From Ignavibacteriota bacterium (GTDB taxonomy: Bacteria > Bacteroidota > Ignavibacteria > UBA10030), in the NCBI GenBank assembly GCA_003170475.1, contig PMZI01000083.1:30637-80899 (forward strand): DNA of 50,263 nucleotides, written 5' to 3'. Made by a program: the position numbers and the translations under genes. A model generated the notes under the pieces. That model did not search any database. It was given only the letters and a program-made list of their open reading frames with translations, and was not told the origin of the DNA. Each line of letters opens with the position of its first letter. Within the stretch, counting starts at the first letter, position 1. Shown piece by piece: positions 1 through 7,187 of the stretch.

Positions 1-13
1 TCCCGGGCCTCTA

Positions 14-1288
14 ATGGGATATATTTTTGAATCTGAGATTGAACTGATCATGAATGGCGTCCGCGCTCGCACGATTGGAGAGGCGGAGAGCATTCGATTG
101 AGAGATATCCTGCACGCGGATCTGCACCCGGCGCTGAAGGCCTATTTCAGAGCACGCGTGTGGCAGTTGCTGCATCAGGAACGCCAGACGGAGGTGCGCT
201 CAAAAAGGCTCCCCTATGGCTTGCCGGAGATCATGCGTCTGCTGGAACAGACCGATATCCTGCTTGTTTACAATTATGTATTTGGTCAACACGATTTCAC
301 TCTGATGCTGGATCATGCTGTGCATTTTCAGTTCAACTTCCTCTGCCGACCGCAGTGGACGCTCCTGAATTTCATCTTCGAGAATCAGCGCCGTCGGCCG
401 ACCTCTGACATCCGGCGGAAGCTCGAGTACTGCGTTGATTATGCATACTATGCGGAAATCATCAAACGATACATCGATGAACGCGGGTTGGCTGAACTGA
501 CGTACGAAGAATTCAGCGATCTCCTCGAGAAGCTGGATCAGGAGATTGTTGCCCGTCATTCCAGCGTGGAACTCGCGCTCATGACGCGCCCGATCGTGCG
601 GTTTATCGATTCCGCTATGGAGCATGTTGAGCGACCGATTGCGGACGCAACGATTCCAGTGAATGCCGCAATCGTTTTTTTCGAAGACAAGAAGCTCAAC
701 GATATCAAAGAGCGTCTTGAGGCGGAGCGAGACGGGAACGCTGTGACAGAAGTGAGCCTGCGGCAGTTGGCAAATATCATTGAAATGGTCCGGACTGGAG
801 ACTTTTCAGCCGAAGTGGTTTTCCCGGATGACCATCCCGAGGAGACGCCACCGGTTGCTCCCCTGGCAGAAGTCACACCGGAGATTGAAGCTCAACCGCA
901 AAAACCGAAACCGCCTGTCAGAATCTTCTCCGATTTTGAGGAGGATCGGCCAATTGTTGCGTCGGAAGTCGCCCGGATCCAGGAAACGGTCGGAGATCCG
1001 ATCATTCTGGATGACTCTGCGGGCATGCTCGTCAACCTCCAGTCTCTCTTCTCCCCGTCCGAGGAAAAGACCTTCATCAAAAAATTGTTCAACAAAGACG
1101 AGCTTCTCTTCCGGGAGGCATTGGATCATTTGAACATGATGGTGGATTGGCGGGACGCATCAAAGTACCTTCAGGAAATGTACATTACGAATGATGTCGA
1201 TCCGTTTTCAGAAGAAGCGATTCTGTTTACGGACAAGGTCCAACGACGTTTTCTGCCGACAGTCGAAGGCAGCCAAGAAAGCGCATAA
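14..1288 (+). CDS. Unrecognised 424-aa protein upstream of obg (5' end may lie outside window)
   Basis: I do not recognise this family. The reading frame is open to the left edge, so the true start may be outside the window; ATG codons at 14 and 50 are both possible. The protein has no signal peptide or membrane segment and looks cytoplasmic. Residues 1-265 are mostly helical and charged, rich in Arg/Glu/Leu and aromatics. A Pro/Glu-rich linker follows at about 270-305, then a second compact segment (about 310-420) with a helical 'EEKTFIKKLFNKDELLFREAL'-like stretch. The stop is 43 bp before Obg on the same strand, so cotranscription is plausible. The gene-like codon pattern and the long open frame make it real; its function is unknown. 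Confidence 0.8.
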   Translation: MGYIFESEIELIMNGVRARTIGEAESIRLRDILHADLHPALKAYFRARVWQLLHQERQTEVRSKRLPYGLPEIMRLLEQTDILLVYNYVFGQHDFTLMLDHAVHFQFNFLCRPQWTLLNFIFENQRRRPTSDIRRKLEYCVDYAYYAEIIKRYIDERGLAELTYEEFSDLLEKLDQEIVARHSSVELALMTRPIVRFIDSAMEHVERPIADATIPVNAAIVFFEDKKLNDIKERLEAERDGNAVTEVSLRQLANIIEMVRTGDFSAEVVFPDDHPEETPPVAPLAEVTPEIEAQPQKPKPPVRIFSDFEEDRPIVASEVARIQETVGDPIILDDSAGMLVNLQSLFSPSEEKTFIKKLFNKDELLFREALDHLNMMVDWRDASKYLQEMYITNDVDPFSEEAILFTDKVQRRFLPTVEGSQESA

Positions 1289-1331
1289 CGTTCTTCAAGC
1301 TGTCTTATCACACTTTTACTGACCAACACAT

Positions 1332-2345
1332 ATGCAATTCATCGATCAATCGACCATCTTTGCCAACGCAGGTAACGGCGGCAATGGAGCCATCAGCTTT
1401 CGCCGGGAGAAATATGTCCCGAAGGGCGGACCGGACGGCGGTACCGGCGGCAATGGCGGGAATGTGATCATCCGGGCAGACAGGCAGTTGGGAACGCTCC
1501 TCGACTTCCGTTACAAGCGCCACTACAAGGCGGAGAGCGGGGAACATGGTCGGGGAAAAGATCAGACCGGCAAAACGGGTGTGGACATTGTTCTGAAAGT
1601 TCCGTGCGGCACCATTGTGAAAGACGGTCCGACGGATCGTGTCCTTGCAGATCTCGTGGAGGACGGAGCCGAGGTCGTTGTTGCCCGCGGAGGAAAAGGG
1701 GGGAAGGGGAATGCAGAGTTCGCAACATCGACGAACCAGGCGCCAAGAATTGCCGAGCCCGGAACGCCCGGCGAAGAATGTGAACTCCTCCTGGAACTGA
1801 AATTGCTCGCTGATGTGGGTCTTGTGGGATTCCCCAATGCCGGAAAATCGACACTCATCTCGACGGTGTCAGCTGCCAAGCCGAAAATTGCGGACTACCC
1901 GTTTACGACACTGACGCCAAACCTCGGAATTGTTCGGTATGCAGAGGGAAAGAGCTTTACGTTGGCCGACATGCCAGGACTCATCATGGGAGCTCATGAA
2001 GGAAAAGGACTCGGTATCCAGTTTCTCAGGCACATCGAACGAACGAGGGTCCTGGTATTTCTCATCGAATCGGTCAGCGAAGACCCCAAGAGAGACTATG
2101 AGATTCTGCTGAACGAGCTTGCAAGCTACAATGCTGAGCTGGCGAAGAAACCCAAGATCGTTGCCCTGACGAAAATTGATTTGTTTGACGAGGCAACGCT
2201 CAAGCGTTTGAAGCGCGTCTCCTTCGGGCGGCGCATTCCCGTGGTTCGCATCTCGTCTGTGTCCCGCGCCGGTCTGCAGGATTTGCTGGAAGAAATGTGG
2301 CGCGCACTGACGGCCGTTCACAAAGCGGAATTGAAAAGCAAGTGA
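1332..2345 (+). CDS. obg: GTPase Obg (CgtA), ribosome-assembly GTPase
   Basis: Obg is an essential GTPase acting in late 50S ribosome assembly and stress signalling. The N-terminal Obg fold (about 1-160) shows the typical glycine-rich loops (GNGGNG, GGTGGNGGN, GGKGGKGN). The G domain follows: Walker A GFPNAGKST at 166-174, switch region PFTTLTPNLG, G3 DMPG starting at 213, G4 TKID at 280-283, and G5 ISS near 307-309. At 337 aa it matches the short Obg forms that lack the C-terminal OCT domain. After G3 the usual Glu of DxPGLIEGA is Met here (DMPGLIMGA), a small oddity. There is no strong Shine-Dalgarno before the ATG, which is common in Bacteroidota. Very sure of the identity. Confidence 0.97.
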   Translation: MQFIDQSTIFANAGNGGNGAISFRREKYVPKGGPDGGTGGNGGNVIIRADRQLGTLLDFRYKRHYKAESGEHGRGKDQTGKTGVDIVLKVPCGTIVKDGPTDRVLADLVEDGAEVVVARGGKGGKGNAEFATSTNQAPRIAEPGTPGEECELLLELKLLADVGLVGFPNAGKSTLISTVSAAKPKIADYPFTTLTPNLGIVRYAEGKSFTLADMPGLIMGAHEGKGLGIQFLRHIERTRVLVFLIESVSEDPKRDYEILLNELASYNAELAKKPKIVALTKIDLFDEATLKRLKRVSFGRRIPVVRISSVSRAGLQDLLEEMWRALTAVHKAELKSK

Positions 2346-2416
2346 GGTGCTGGCGATCGTCGCGAACAAGCCTCCGCTGCTGACCCCCTCTGTGCAAGGC
2401 TGATCAATAAGTGCTA

Positions 2417-2582
2417 TTGTCATTTCGACCGGAGGGAGAAATCGGTCTTTTCATTTAGATTTCTCAGTCCCCGCCTCCCCGACAATAGAACTCGGGGCGG
2501 GTCGGCGGGGTAAACTCCGCGACTGAGAATTCTGAACCAAAAGAGGGATTTCTCTCCCGATAAATCGGGATCGAAATGACAA
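2417..2582. repeat. Nested inverted-repeat element between obg and the ABC permease
   Basis: The outer arms are a perfect 12-bp inverted pair, ttgtcatttcga (2417-2428) and tcgaaatgacaa (2571-2582). Inside lie further pairs: gggagaaatc (2434-2443) against gatttctctccc (2547-2558), and ttctcagtc (2461-2469) against gactgagaa (2521-2529). The centre (about 2468-2513) is GC-rich with ccccgcc/ggcgggg-type arms. The whole element can fold into one long hairpin. It looks like an interspersed palindromic element rather than a simple terminator; only one copy of this exact arm was noticed here. Confidence 0.75.
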
Positions 2583-2637
2583 GGATCCTTCTGGGTCAGT
2601 CTCCCAAAGCCACTAATCGATCCGCAATCTTTATCTC

Positions 2638-3645
2638 ATGAACCGTTCTCCACTCACTCTTCAAAAAGCAATTGCGACACTGACCATTCTTTTGGTGGTG
2701 CTGATCGTTGTTGCCGTCGCGTCGTTGATGATCGGATCGACGCCGATGTCGCTCGGCCAGATCTGGAGCGCCCTTGCCGGGTCAGGGGATGCCTCTGCAG
2801 AACCGTACAGAACCATCCTGCTTTCCATTCGACTTCCGCGCGTCTTGCTTGCCCTGATTGTCGGGGCTGGTCTTTCAGTGGCGGGGGCTGCGTTGCAGGC
2901 TCTCCTGCGTAATCCTCTGGCGGAGCCTTACATTCTGGGGATTTCAAGCGGCGGTACGGTCGGTGCGCTCATTGCAATGACAGCCGGAATCGGAGTGTCG
3001 TATCTCATCACTCCTCTATTTTCTTTCATCGGGTCTGGTCTGGTGATGTTGCTCGTGTTTGTCCTGGGTCATCGACGGGGAGCTCTGGATTCCAATGCGC
3101 TGTTGCTATCAGGAGTGATGGCGGGGGCCTTTTTCAGCGCGATGATTCTTCTCTTTACGGCGCTGGCGAACCAGGATCTGCGAACGACGTATCTGTGGCT
3201 GATCGGTAACCTGAGTTCAGCGGACATTCGCTCGTTTTCCGTGGTGGCGCCACTCATCACGATTGCATCGATTGCATTGATCTTTCAATCCCGCCACTTC
3301 AATCTCATCGCCACGGGAGATGAGACGGCTCTGCATCTCGGTGTCGAGGTGGACAAAGTGAAGAGGATTTCGTATTTGCTCGCATCGTTCATCACGGGAC
3401 TTGCCGTTTCGGTGAGCGGCGTGGTTGGTTTCGTTGGATTGGTTGTCCCGCATGCCTGCCGGTTGATGTTCGGACCGGACCATCGTCTTTTGCTTCCCGC
3501 CTCATTTCTTGCAGGCGCCTCGTACCTTATTGCCTGCGACCTTCTCTCACGACTCATCCTCGCTCCGTCGGAAATACCAGTCGGCGTCGTCACCGCGGTC
3601 GTCGGTGCTCCGATCTTTATTTATCTCTTGAAGAAGAACTGGTAG
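2638..3645 (+). CDS. FecCD/BtuC-family ABC transporter permease
   Basis: This is an inner-membrane permease of the type II importer family that takes up Fe-siderophores, haem or cobalamin. It is 335 aa, the usual family length, and very hydrophobic with about 9-10 predicted membrane helices. The family signature is seen at about 77-106 (GAGLSVAGAALQ followed by NPLAEP and LGISSG), and the conserved cytoplasmic 'coupling' region SGVVGFVGLVVPHACR appears near 260-275 followed by FGPDHR. The ATP-binding (BtuD/FecE) and periplasmic-binding (BtuF/FecB) partners are absent on both sides, so it is an orphan here and the substrate cannot be named. No clear Shine-Dalgarno precedes the ATG. Confidence 0.93.
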   Translation: MNRSPLTLQKAIATLTILLVVLIVVAVASLMIGSTPMSLGQIWSALAGSGDASAEPYRTILLSIRLPRVLLALIVGAGLSVAGAALQALLRNPLAEPYILGISSGGTVGALIAMTAGIGVSYLITPLFSFIGSGLVMLLVFVLGHRRGALDSNALLLSGVMAGAFFSAMILLFTALANQDLRTTYLWLIGNLSSADIRSFSVVAPLITIASIALIFQSRHFNLIATGDETALHLGVEVDKVKRISYLLASFITGLAVSVSGVVGFVGLVVPHACRLMFGPDHRLLLPASFLAGASYLIACDLLSRLILAPSEIPVGVVTAVVGAPIFIYLLKKNW

Positions 3646-3740
3646 GTCTCGTGTAGATTCCCGATTTCTACCGTGAACCGCATTGGAAGAAATGGGTAAT
3701 CGTGCTACACGTTTCTTGAGGACAGCGCCTCTAGTGGTTG

Positions 3741-3765
3741 CCACTTTCTTTAACAAAGAAAGTGG
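3741..3765. repeat. Perfect hairpin, ACTTTCTTT palindrome (left)
   Basis: ccactttcttt (3741-3751), a 3-nt loop, then aaagaaagtgg: an 11-bp perfect stem. The core is shared with the palindrome at 4186-4214. Confidence 0.85.
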
Positions 3766-3780
3766 CTCAAAGAAACTTAA

Positions 3781-3921
3781 GTGCGACATTTAACGCACGT
3801 AGAGCCGCCCGACCCACAAGCCGAAACTACCGGATATGCGTTTGAGGTTCTGGACTAACAACGTCCGGTAGTTAAACGCACGTGGTATAGCCCGTCCTCC
3901 CCGCAGTCCGAAATGTCGCAC
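3781..3921. repeat. Nested inverted repeat with gtgcgacattt arms
   Basis: The outer arms gtgcgacattt (3781-3791) and aaatgtcgcac (3911-3921) are perfect 11-bp complements. Inner arms aactaccgga (3825-3834) and tccggtagtt (3864-3873) are perfect 10-bp complements. A short direct repeat, taacgcacgt near 3791 and aaacgcacgt near 3874, sits between them. Confidence 0.8.
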
Positions 3922-4185
3922 GCGATGGTTTGTTGCTGCCCGAGAACCTAACTCAATCGGATGTCAATCGACGATTTCATGAATTGGTAAGGATTAGATG
4001 CTCGCTCCGTCAATCAGAGAAGCTACCGAAATCGTCGGCGGTGTGCGTTGGACGGACTGAACGTGCGTTTACTTTCCGTGCGATTGAACTTCTGCTTGAG
4101 ATTAGTCCTGCTTTCCGCATGGAAAGTATGGCAAGTGCGGTGGGTTGCTCTCCACGAGGGTTACGATTTCGGACAGATTCCTTTG

Positions 4186-4214
4186 GTTACTTTCTTTCTC
4201 GGAAAGAAAGTAAC
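4186..4214. repeat. Perfect hairpin, ACTTTCTTT palindrome (right)
   Basis: gttactttctttc (4186-4198), loop tcg, then gaaagaaagtaac (4202-4214): a 13-bp perfect stem. It resembles the left palindrome at 3741-3765. Confidence 0.85.
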
Positions 4215-4336
4215 ACAAATGATGCACACCGCGTTTGGATTGGCCTGATCTACGTGCTTAGAGAATGTGATTGTGTGAGGGATGACCTAAACTTCTAGAC
4301 GCAAAGATATCTGAAATGAACAAGGGGGGGGAGCCA

Positions 4337-6319
4337 TTACTCAAACTGCTCATGCTCCTCAACATCTCCGGTTGAAGAAACAACGTCGACTGGGCAGGAA
4401 GGAAGGGAGCGGAGGAAGAGCTGGCCGTATCGCTTTGTAACAATTCTCGAATCGAGGACAGTGATGATTCCTTTGTCGGTTGTCGAGCGAATCAGACGCC
4501 CGACGCCTTGACGAAGCTTGATGACTGCTTCCGGCAGTGTGAAATCAAAGAACGCGTTCCCTCCTTGCTGCGTAATGAACTCGGTCTTCGCTTCAATCAA
4601 CGGGTGATCGGGGACGGCAAACGGCAATCGTGTGATGATAACATGCTCAAGGGCCTCTCCCGGTACATCTACGCCCATCCAGAAGCTATCTAGCCCAAAC
4701 AGCACTGAATGAATGTCGCGCTTGAACTCCTGCAGCAGTTCATAGCGTGATGGCCCGATTCCCTGTACGAGCAACTGTAGTCCTTCGTCGCGCAAAGGCT
4801 GACGCAGGACGTTGGCCATCCGTTTCATGAGGGCCGCGCTTGTGAAAAGGACAAGTGCTTTGCCACGCGACCGGCCAATGCTGGACAGGATCCATTGGGG
4901 CAATTCGCGCTCGAAGTCGGGAGCATCAGGGGCTGGCATGTCTGCGCCGATCGTAATTCGCATTTGGCGCCGGAAGTTGAATGGCGTGTCAAGAATAAGT
5001 GTGTCGGCCGGAGTAGCGCCGAGCCGGCGCTGAATGTAGTCGAGCGTGCCGCCGACTGCCAGTGTGGCGCTTGTGAGGATGACGGACGTGTTTTCGCGGA
5101 AGAGCAGCGGACCGACGCTCGTCGAGATGTCGGTCGGTGCCGAGCACAGGACGACATTATTCGTTCCACGTTCAGGCAATTCGACCCAGTACGTGAGCGA
5201 GGGATCTGCCTGTTGAAGGAACTGCTTGATGAGAAATTGAGATTCCCAGATGAGCCGTTGGGCGATCGTAAGTTCCTCTTTGTTCAATTTGGAATCGGAA
5301 TCGTTCGACAGTTCCTTGATAAGATCCAGGAGCAGCTGCAACGTGGTTTCTGCGAGGTTGGCAACCAGGTGCGGTCCCCGGATCCGAATCGTGGGGGAGG
5401 TGGGGCTCAGTCTACGTGCAGCCTCCGTAACCATATCGAAGAATTCATTAACGGCCTCCTCTGCATCGATGCACGGTTGACGGACACTTTTCTTTCGGAC
5501 CTTGGAGAGTAGTCCCTTTTTTGTTCTCGGATTGAAAAGGCGGTGAATCCCGTAGAGGACCTGAAAGCGCGAAAGATTCTTGCCGATTCCCGTTCCGGCT
5601 ACGGCTTCCAGCGTGTGGGCTTCATCGAAGATCACGAAATCATTGTCGAAGAAGAAGCCTTCACGCTGAGGTTGCGTCACGAGAAGAGTGAAGAAAAGTG
5701 CGTGGTTCATGACGATGAGGTCGGCAGTCCGTGCCCGGGCCTTTGCACGCTGGAAAAAGCATTCGGAGCCGCAGATCTGCTGGCTGCAAGCTCCTTGTTC
5801 TGAGCAAACCTGTTGTCGCACGCTGGCGCTGAGCGGGAAGGGAAGGGTCTCGAGATCGCCGTCTTTTGTGGACTCGGCCCATTCAGCAAGAAGTTCAAGC
5901 TCCCTGCTTTCGTCTGTGTCGAAAAGCTGCTTGTGATGGCTGAGGGCGTTGGACAGTCGTGTTGTGCAGAGGTAGTTCTTGCGTCCCTTCAGCAATGCCG
6001 CGGTGAATTTGACCGGAAGCAGCGTGCGTGCAAGCTCCGTGTCTTTGAGGAGCAGTTGTTCCTGCAAATTCTTCGTGTGAGTGGATATGATGGCCTTTCG
6101 GCCATTGACCACAGCGTGAAGTATTGCGGGGACGAGATACGCGAGGCTCTTTCCAACGCCTGTCGGCGCTTCGACGATGAGGTGAGAGTTCGACTGCAGG
6201 GCAGATTGAACTGCGTTCGCCATCTCCAGTTGCTGCGGTCGGTGCTCGTAGTTCGGAATCGACGCAAGCGTTCCGTTCTCAGAGAAAATCGATTCAATCT
6301 GTTTGAATTCTTCCTTCAC
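4337..6319 (-). CDS. dinG: DinG/XPD-like ATP-dependent FeS helicase
   Basis: This is a superfamily 2, 5'-3' DNA helicase of the Rad3/XPD/DinG group, acting in DNA repair and resolution of unusual structures. Walker A APTGVGKS is at 51-58, the DEAH box at 232-235, and motif VI QGVGRLIR at 604-611. The FeS-cluster region carries Cys118 and then Cys172, 178, 183 and 187; the family uses four, so one of the five is spare. Length (660 aa) fits DinG-like proteins without the exonuclease domain. The start is GTG; the nearby ATG is out of frame and no Shine-Dalgarno is obvious. It is transcribed opposite to its neighbours and lies back-to-back with the tRNA gene. Confidence 0.95.
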   Translation of the reverse strand: MKEEFKQIESIFSENGTLASIPNYEHRPQQLEMANAVQSALQSNSHLIVEAPTGVGKSLAYLVPAILHAVVNGRKAIISTHTKNLQEQLLLKDTELARTLLPVKFTAALLKGRKNYLCTTRLSNALSHHKQLFDTDESRELELLAEWAESTKDGDLETLPFPLSASVRQQVCSEQGACSQQICGSECFFQRAKARARTADLIVMNHALFFTLLVTQPQREGFFFDNDFVIFDEAHTLEAVAGTGIGKNLSRFQVLYGIHRLFNPRTKKGLLSKVRKKSVRQPCIDAEEAVNEFFDMVTEAARRLSPTSPTIRIRGPHLVANLAETTLQLLLDLIKELSNDSDSKLNKEELTIAQRLIWESQFLIKQFLQQADPSLTYWVELPERGTNNVVLCSAPTDISTSVGPLLFRENTSVILTSATLAVGGTLDYIQRRLGATPADTLILDTPFNFRRQMRITIGADMPAPDAPDFERELPQWILSSIGRSRGKALVLFTSAALMKRMANVLRQPLRDEGLQLLVQGIGPSRYELLQEFKRDIHSVLFGLDSFWMGVDVPGEALEHVIITRLPFAVPDHPLIEAKTEFITQQGGNAFFDFTLPEAVIKLRQGVGRLIRSTTDKGIITVLDSRIVTKRYGQLFLRSLPSCPVDVVSSTGDVEEHEQFE

Positions 6320-6392
6320 GACATGATAATACTGAAAAAAGACCTCATATCACTCAGACACGCGTGATGCAAATCGATGGGATAAACGTGCC

Positions 6393-6421
6393 TTGACTTG
6401 AGGAGGAATTGGTTGTATATT
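6393..6421 (+). promoter_or_regulatory. Sigma-70-like promoter of tRNA-fMet
   Basis: A -35 box TTGACT (6393-6398), a 17-nt spacer and a -10 box TATATT (6416-6421) place the start of transcription close to the tRNA, which begins at 6436. This near-consensus promoter is the clearest in the window. Confidence 0.8.
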
Positions 6422-6435
6422 AAGACTCACACGAT

Positions 6436-6508
6436 CGCGGGGTGGAGCAATTGGAAGCTCGTCGGGCTCATAACCCGAAGGTTGCAGGTTCAAGTCCTGC
6501 CCCCGCTA
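6436..6508 (+). tRNA. Initiator tRNA-fMet (anticodon CAT)
   Basis: A 73-nt cloverleaf is read directly. The acceptor arm is cgcgggg with ccccgct and discriminator A. The D arm is GAGC/GCTC. The anticodon stem is TCGGG/CCCGA with CAT at 6469-6471. The T stem is GCAGG/CCTGC around TTCAAGT. Three consecutive G:C pairs at the bottom of the anticodon stem and the absence of a 1:72 pair (C1 opposite T72) are initiator hallmarks. The CCA end is not encoded. Confidence 0.96.
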
Positions 6509-6509
6509 C

Positions 6510-6548
6510 AAAAAAGCAACGCCCCCTCTTTGGGGGCGTTGCTTTTTT
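6510..6548. terminator. Bidirectional Rho-independent terminator after tRNA-fMet
   Basis: An A-tract, then gcaacgccccc (6516-6526), loop tcttt, gggggcgttgc (6532-6542) and a run of six T. The 11-bp GC-rich stem with A and T flanks can stop transcription from either side. Confidence 0.92.
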
Positions 6549-7187
6549 ATGTGACCAGGGAATGATTCGTCAGTCCTGTTTACCCCGTCGTTTTCTGACG
6601 GGGCCCCCGTGCTTCGACTCGCCCTAAAGGAGGGGACTCGCTCAGCACAGGCTATCCCGCTCAAAAGCAGCGGTTCCGCTTTGTGAATCCCGCCTATGAG
6701 CGGAATCCGAAGTGCGGGAGACTCAAAAAACGAGCAAGCTGTAAAGAAGAATCCCTGCCTGACCGATGTCAGTCGGGCAGGCCCGTCCGCCTGTTTGGTA
6801 CACGATGGCCGGGCGGACTCATCGGTGAAGACCCCGATCAAAAACATCGGGGCAGGTCGGTGGGCCCGTCCGCCCATCTTGGTCCAAGAAGGTCGGGCGG
6901 ACCCGCCCGACCCGGTTGCATCCACTATGGCGGGCGGGGATTCTTTGTTTTATTTAGGAATTTCTAAATCATACCGCATCTCTTACCTAAAAACAGACCT
7001 CGCGTTGCATTTGGTGCAAGGCAAGTGTAGTTTCAGAGGTAAACACGGTGCACGGATGCGCCCTGAATCAAAATAGAAAACTTTTTCGCTGTTCCATCAA
7101 CCGTAGCTTGGCGAAAAGCCGTTTTGAATGCTGGGGCCTAAGCGATGTCTGCCGCGCAGATGAACCGTTCGTACCGAGAGAGCATCG
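6549..7187. other. Noncoding stretch with GC-rich inverted repeats
   Basis: No convincing gene. It contains a small hairpin ccccgtc/gacgggg (6583-6589 with 6597-6603) and a cluster of GC-rich inverted repeats listed separately. The part after about 6960 is AT-richer and probably holds the promoter of the propeller gene. Confidence 0.6.
6779..6913. repeat. Two related GC-rich inverted repeats (gtccgcc...ggcggac)
   Basis: Copy 1 has gtccgcc (6785-6791) and ggcggac (6812-6818). Copy 2 has gtccgccc (6868-6875) and gggcggac (6895-6902), with an inner cttgg-t-ccaag stem and outer ggtcgg/ccgacc-like arms. The two loops are related (tttggtac... and cttggtcc...). This looks like an interspersed palindromic element present twice. 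Confidence 0.7.

Larger units (their letters stand above)
3646..4336. other. 691-bp noncoding stretch holding palindromes
   Basis: No convincing gene is seen. The stretch is framed by two similar CTTTCTTT palindromes and contains a nested inverted repeat, all listed separately. Open frames such as the one at 3930-4298 have no family resemblance and cover the palindromes. Confidence 0.6.

Noticed and set aside
3930-4298. 122-codon plus-strand frame
   Set aside because: Covers a palindrome and ends in noncoding sequence; no family or signal.
4895-5512. 205-codon plus-strand frame opposite DinG
   Set aside because: Antisense shadow of the helicase gene.
6442-6627. 61-codon frame beginning inside tRNA-fMet
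   Set aside because: It runs through the tRNA and the terminator; translations of tRNA plus terminator of this kind are a known artefact.
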